Both the position numbers and the translations under genes were made by a program. Positions 63,077-64,000 of a DNA stretch of 64,000 nucleotides are shown here, one piece after another (position 1 is the stretch's first letter; each line of letters begins with the position of its first letter). The stretch is taken from assembly GCF_030286555.1 (NCBI RefSeq), contig NZ_JASVWF010000004.1, forward strand, positions 62,001-126,000, written 5' to 3'. Origin of the DNA: Actinomycetospora termitidis (GTDB taxonomy: Bacteria > Actinomycetota > Actinomycetes > Mycobacteriales > Pseudonocardiaceae). Under the pieces are notes generated by a model. It ran no database searches. It was not told the origin of the DNA and saw nothing but the letters and a program-made list of their open reading frames with translations.

Positions 63077-64000
63077 CGTCTCACCTCTCCCAGTGCGTTC
63101 GTCAGGGCCACCAGACCGGCGGCGCGATCCGCGAGGTGCAGCCGGAGCACCGGCCGGCCGTGCTGGGCGATGACCTGCGCGTCCCCGGCGGCCTGGGCGT
63201 GCTGGAGCTCGCCGAAGGTGAAGGGCTGGTCCGGGATCGCCAGGTCGTCCGCGACGGAGCCGGTGATCTGCAGGAACACCCCGTTCTGGTGCCCACCCTT
63301 GTGGTACTGCCCGGTGGAGTGCAGGAACCGCGGGCCCCAGCCGAAGGTCGTCTGCAGCCCGGTGTTCTTCGCGATCTCCGGGCGCAGCACCTCGGCCGAG
63401 GCGTCGTCGAGCCGGTCGAGGTAGGCCTGCACCGCGACGTACCCGCGGTCCGGGGCCTGGTCGAGGAGCTGCTGCAGCGCCTCGGCCAGGGTCCTCGGGT
63501 CGCGCAGCCACTCGCCGCGGACCTCGATCGCCCCCTCGACCAGCACCGGGGCCTCGTCGGTACCGGCGGCGCCGCTCCCGTCGAGCAGGTCACGCGTGGC
63601 CTGCTTGGCCGACTCCACGTCGGGCTGGTCGAACGGGTTGATCCCGATCAGGCGCCCGGCGAGGGCGACGGCGGTCTCCCAGAGCAGGAACTGCGCCCCG
63701 AGCGACCCCTCGGTCGAGATCTGCGCGTTCCCGACGGCGGGTCCGAGCGCCACCGTGGTGGCGTCGGCCCCGTGGTCGGTGAAGCCGGGGGCGTCGGGGG
63801 ACTCGACGACCACCGGGAGCAGGCCGAGGCCCTGCTTGCCGGTGGACTCCGCGATGAGCTGCTCGGCCCAGTCGCCGAAGCCGATCAGACCGGAACCCGA
63901 GTCGGCGAGGACGACCTTCTCCGCGCCCGCGGCGTGGGCGGCCGCGAGGGCCGCGCCGAGCAGGATCGCCGGGTTGTCGGCCGAGTCGCGCTGCAGCTCG
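63073..64000 (-). CDS. pgi: Glucose-6-phosphate isomerase, C-terminal part
   Basis: The frame is open from the window edge to the stop at 63073, giving about 308 residues of a protein that continues beyond base 64000. The visible part contains ADNPAILLGAALAAAHAAG, KVVLADSGSGLIGFGDWAEQ and, near the end, a HSTGQYHKGGHQNGVFLQIT stretch, features I associate with the actinobacterial Pgi that accompanies tal, zwf and opcA. The active-site N-terminal half is not in the window. It overlaps zwf by 4 bp. Confidence 0.88.
   Translation of the reverse strand, partial: ELQRDSADNPAILLGAALAAAHAAGAEKVVLADSGSGLIGFGDWAEQLIAESTGKQGLGLLPVVVESPDAPGFTDHGADATTVALGPAVGNAQISTEGSLGAQFLLWETAVALAGRLIGINPFDQPDVESAKQATRDLLDGSGAAGTDEAPVLVEGAIEVRGEWLRDPRTLAEALQQLLDQAPDRGYVAVQAYLDRLDDASAEVLRPEIAKNTGLQTTFGWGPRFLHSTGQYHKGGHQNGVFLQITGSVADDLAIPDQPFTFGELQHAQAAGDAQVIAQHGRPVLRLHLADRAAGLVALTNALGEVRR

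Overview
The window is about 73% G+C, rich in GTG starts and in 1-4 bp overlaps between genes. It carries BldD, WhiA, RbpA, the actinobacterial integration host factor MihF and OpcA, so it comes from an actinomycete chromosome. Gene order matches, from memory, the Mycobacterium blocks alaS-ruvX-mltG-aro-pepQ-efp-nusB and pyrR-...-zwf-opcA-pgl, joined through nusB-bldD-pyrR as in Streptomyces. This fits Pseudonocardiales (Pseudonocardia or Actinomycetospora type) best. Nearly all of it is core chromosome. I see no phage, insertion sequence, CRISPR, tRNA or rRNA gene.

Layout. 0-4.2 kb: end of a short-chain dehydrogenase gene, two small membrane-associated genes, alaS, ruvX. 4.2-10.4 kb: mltG and the shikimate genes aroE-aroC-aroK-aroB with a prepilin peptidase. 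10.4-12.8 kb: a non-core insert (PCMT-like protein, EamA exporter, divergent LysR regulator) where aroQ/aroD usually lies. 12.8-16.6 kb: four-helix membrane protein, pepQ, efp, nusB, and convergent bldD with a complete c-di-GMP signature. 16.6-25.1 kb: pyrimidine operon pyrR-pyrB-pyrC-carA-carB-pyrF behind a PyrR-binding RNA motif at the pyrR ribosome-binding site. 25.3-29.2 kb: mihF, gmk, rpoZ, coaBC, metK. 29.3-35.2 kb: ATPase-degenerate priA, def, fmt, rsmB-like, rpe. 35.3-39.2 kb: ribE-ribBA-ribH, a PH-domain membrane protein, pyrD. 39.2-46.3 kb: HAD, Tat/Rieske lipoprotein, SNF2 helicase, SWIM protein and PIG-L deacetylase, bracketed by two 48-bp-period repeat arrays. 46.3-52.0 kb: MarR, uvrC-rapZ-yvcK-whiA. 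52.1-56.0 kb: gap-pgk-tpiA, secG, rbpA. 56.0-59.7 kb: TrpB2-like enzyme, Lrp/AsnC and MocR regulators, a small membrane protein. 59.8-64 kb, minus strand: pgi (partial)-zwf-opcA-pgl.

The genes supply aromatic precursors, UMP, flavins, SAM, CoA, central carbon flux and NADPH, plus translation initiation and termination of nascent-chain processing (def, fmt, efp) and sporulation-type regulation (bldD, whiA).

The most unusual content is non-coding. Two arrays (39269-39814 and 45811-46194) hold 20 copies of a dyad TGCG-N3-CGCA spaced almost exactly 48 bp apart. In each array the left units point one way and the right units the other, so each array is itself a large inverted repeat. The four outer bases of each arm are identical in all 20 copies while the central three bases vary, which suggests selection for a symmetric protein-binding site or hairpin. 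A second family of long palindromes (GAGCGAAGGGCCCC type) follows nusB, bldD and tpiA, and a separate 23-bp stem lies between convergent genes at 59.75 kb.
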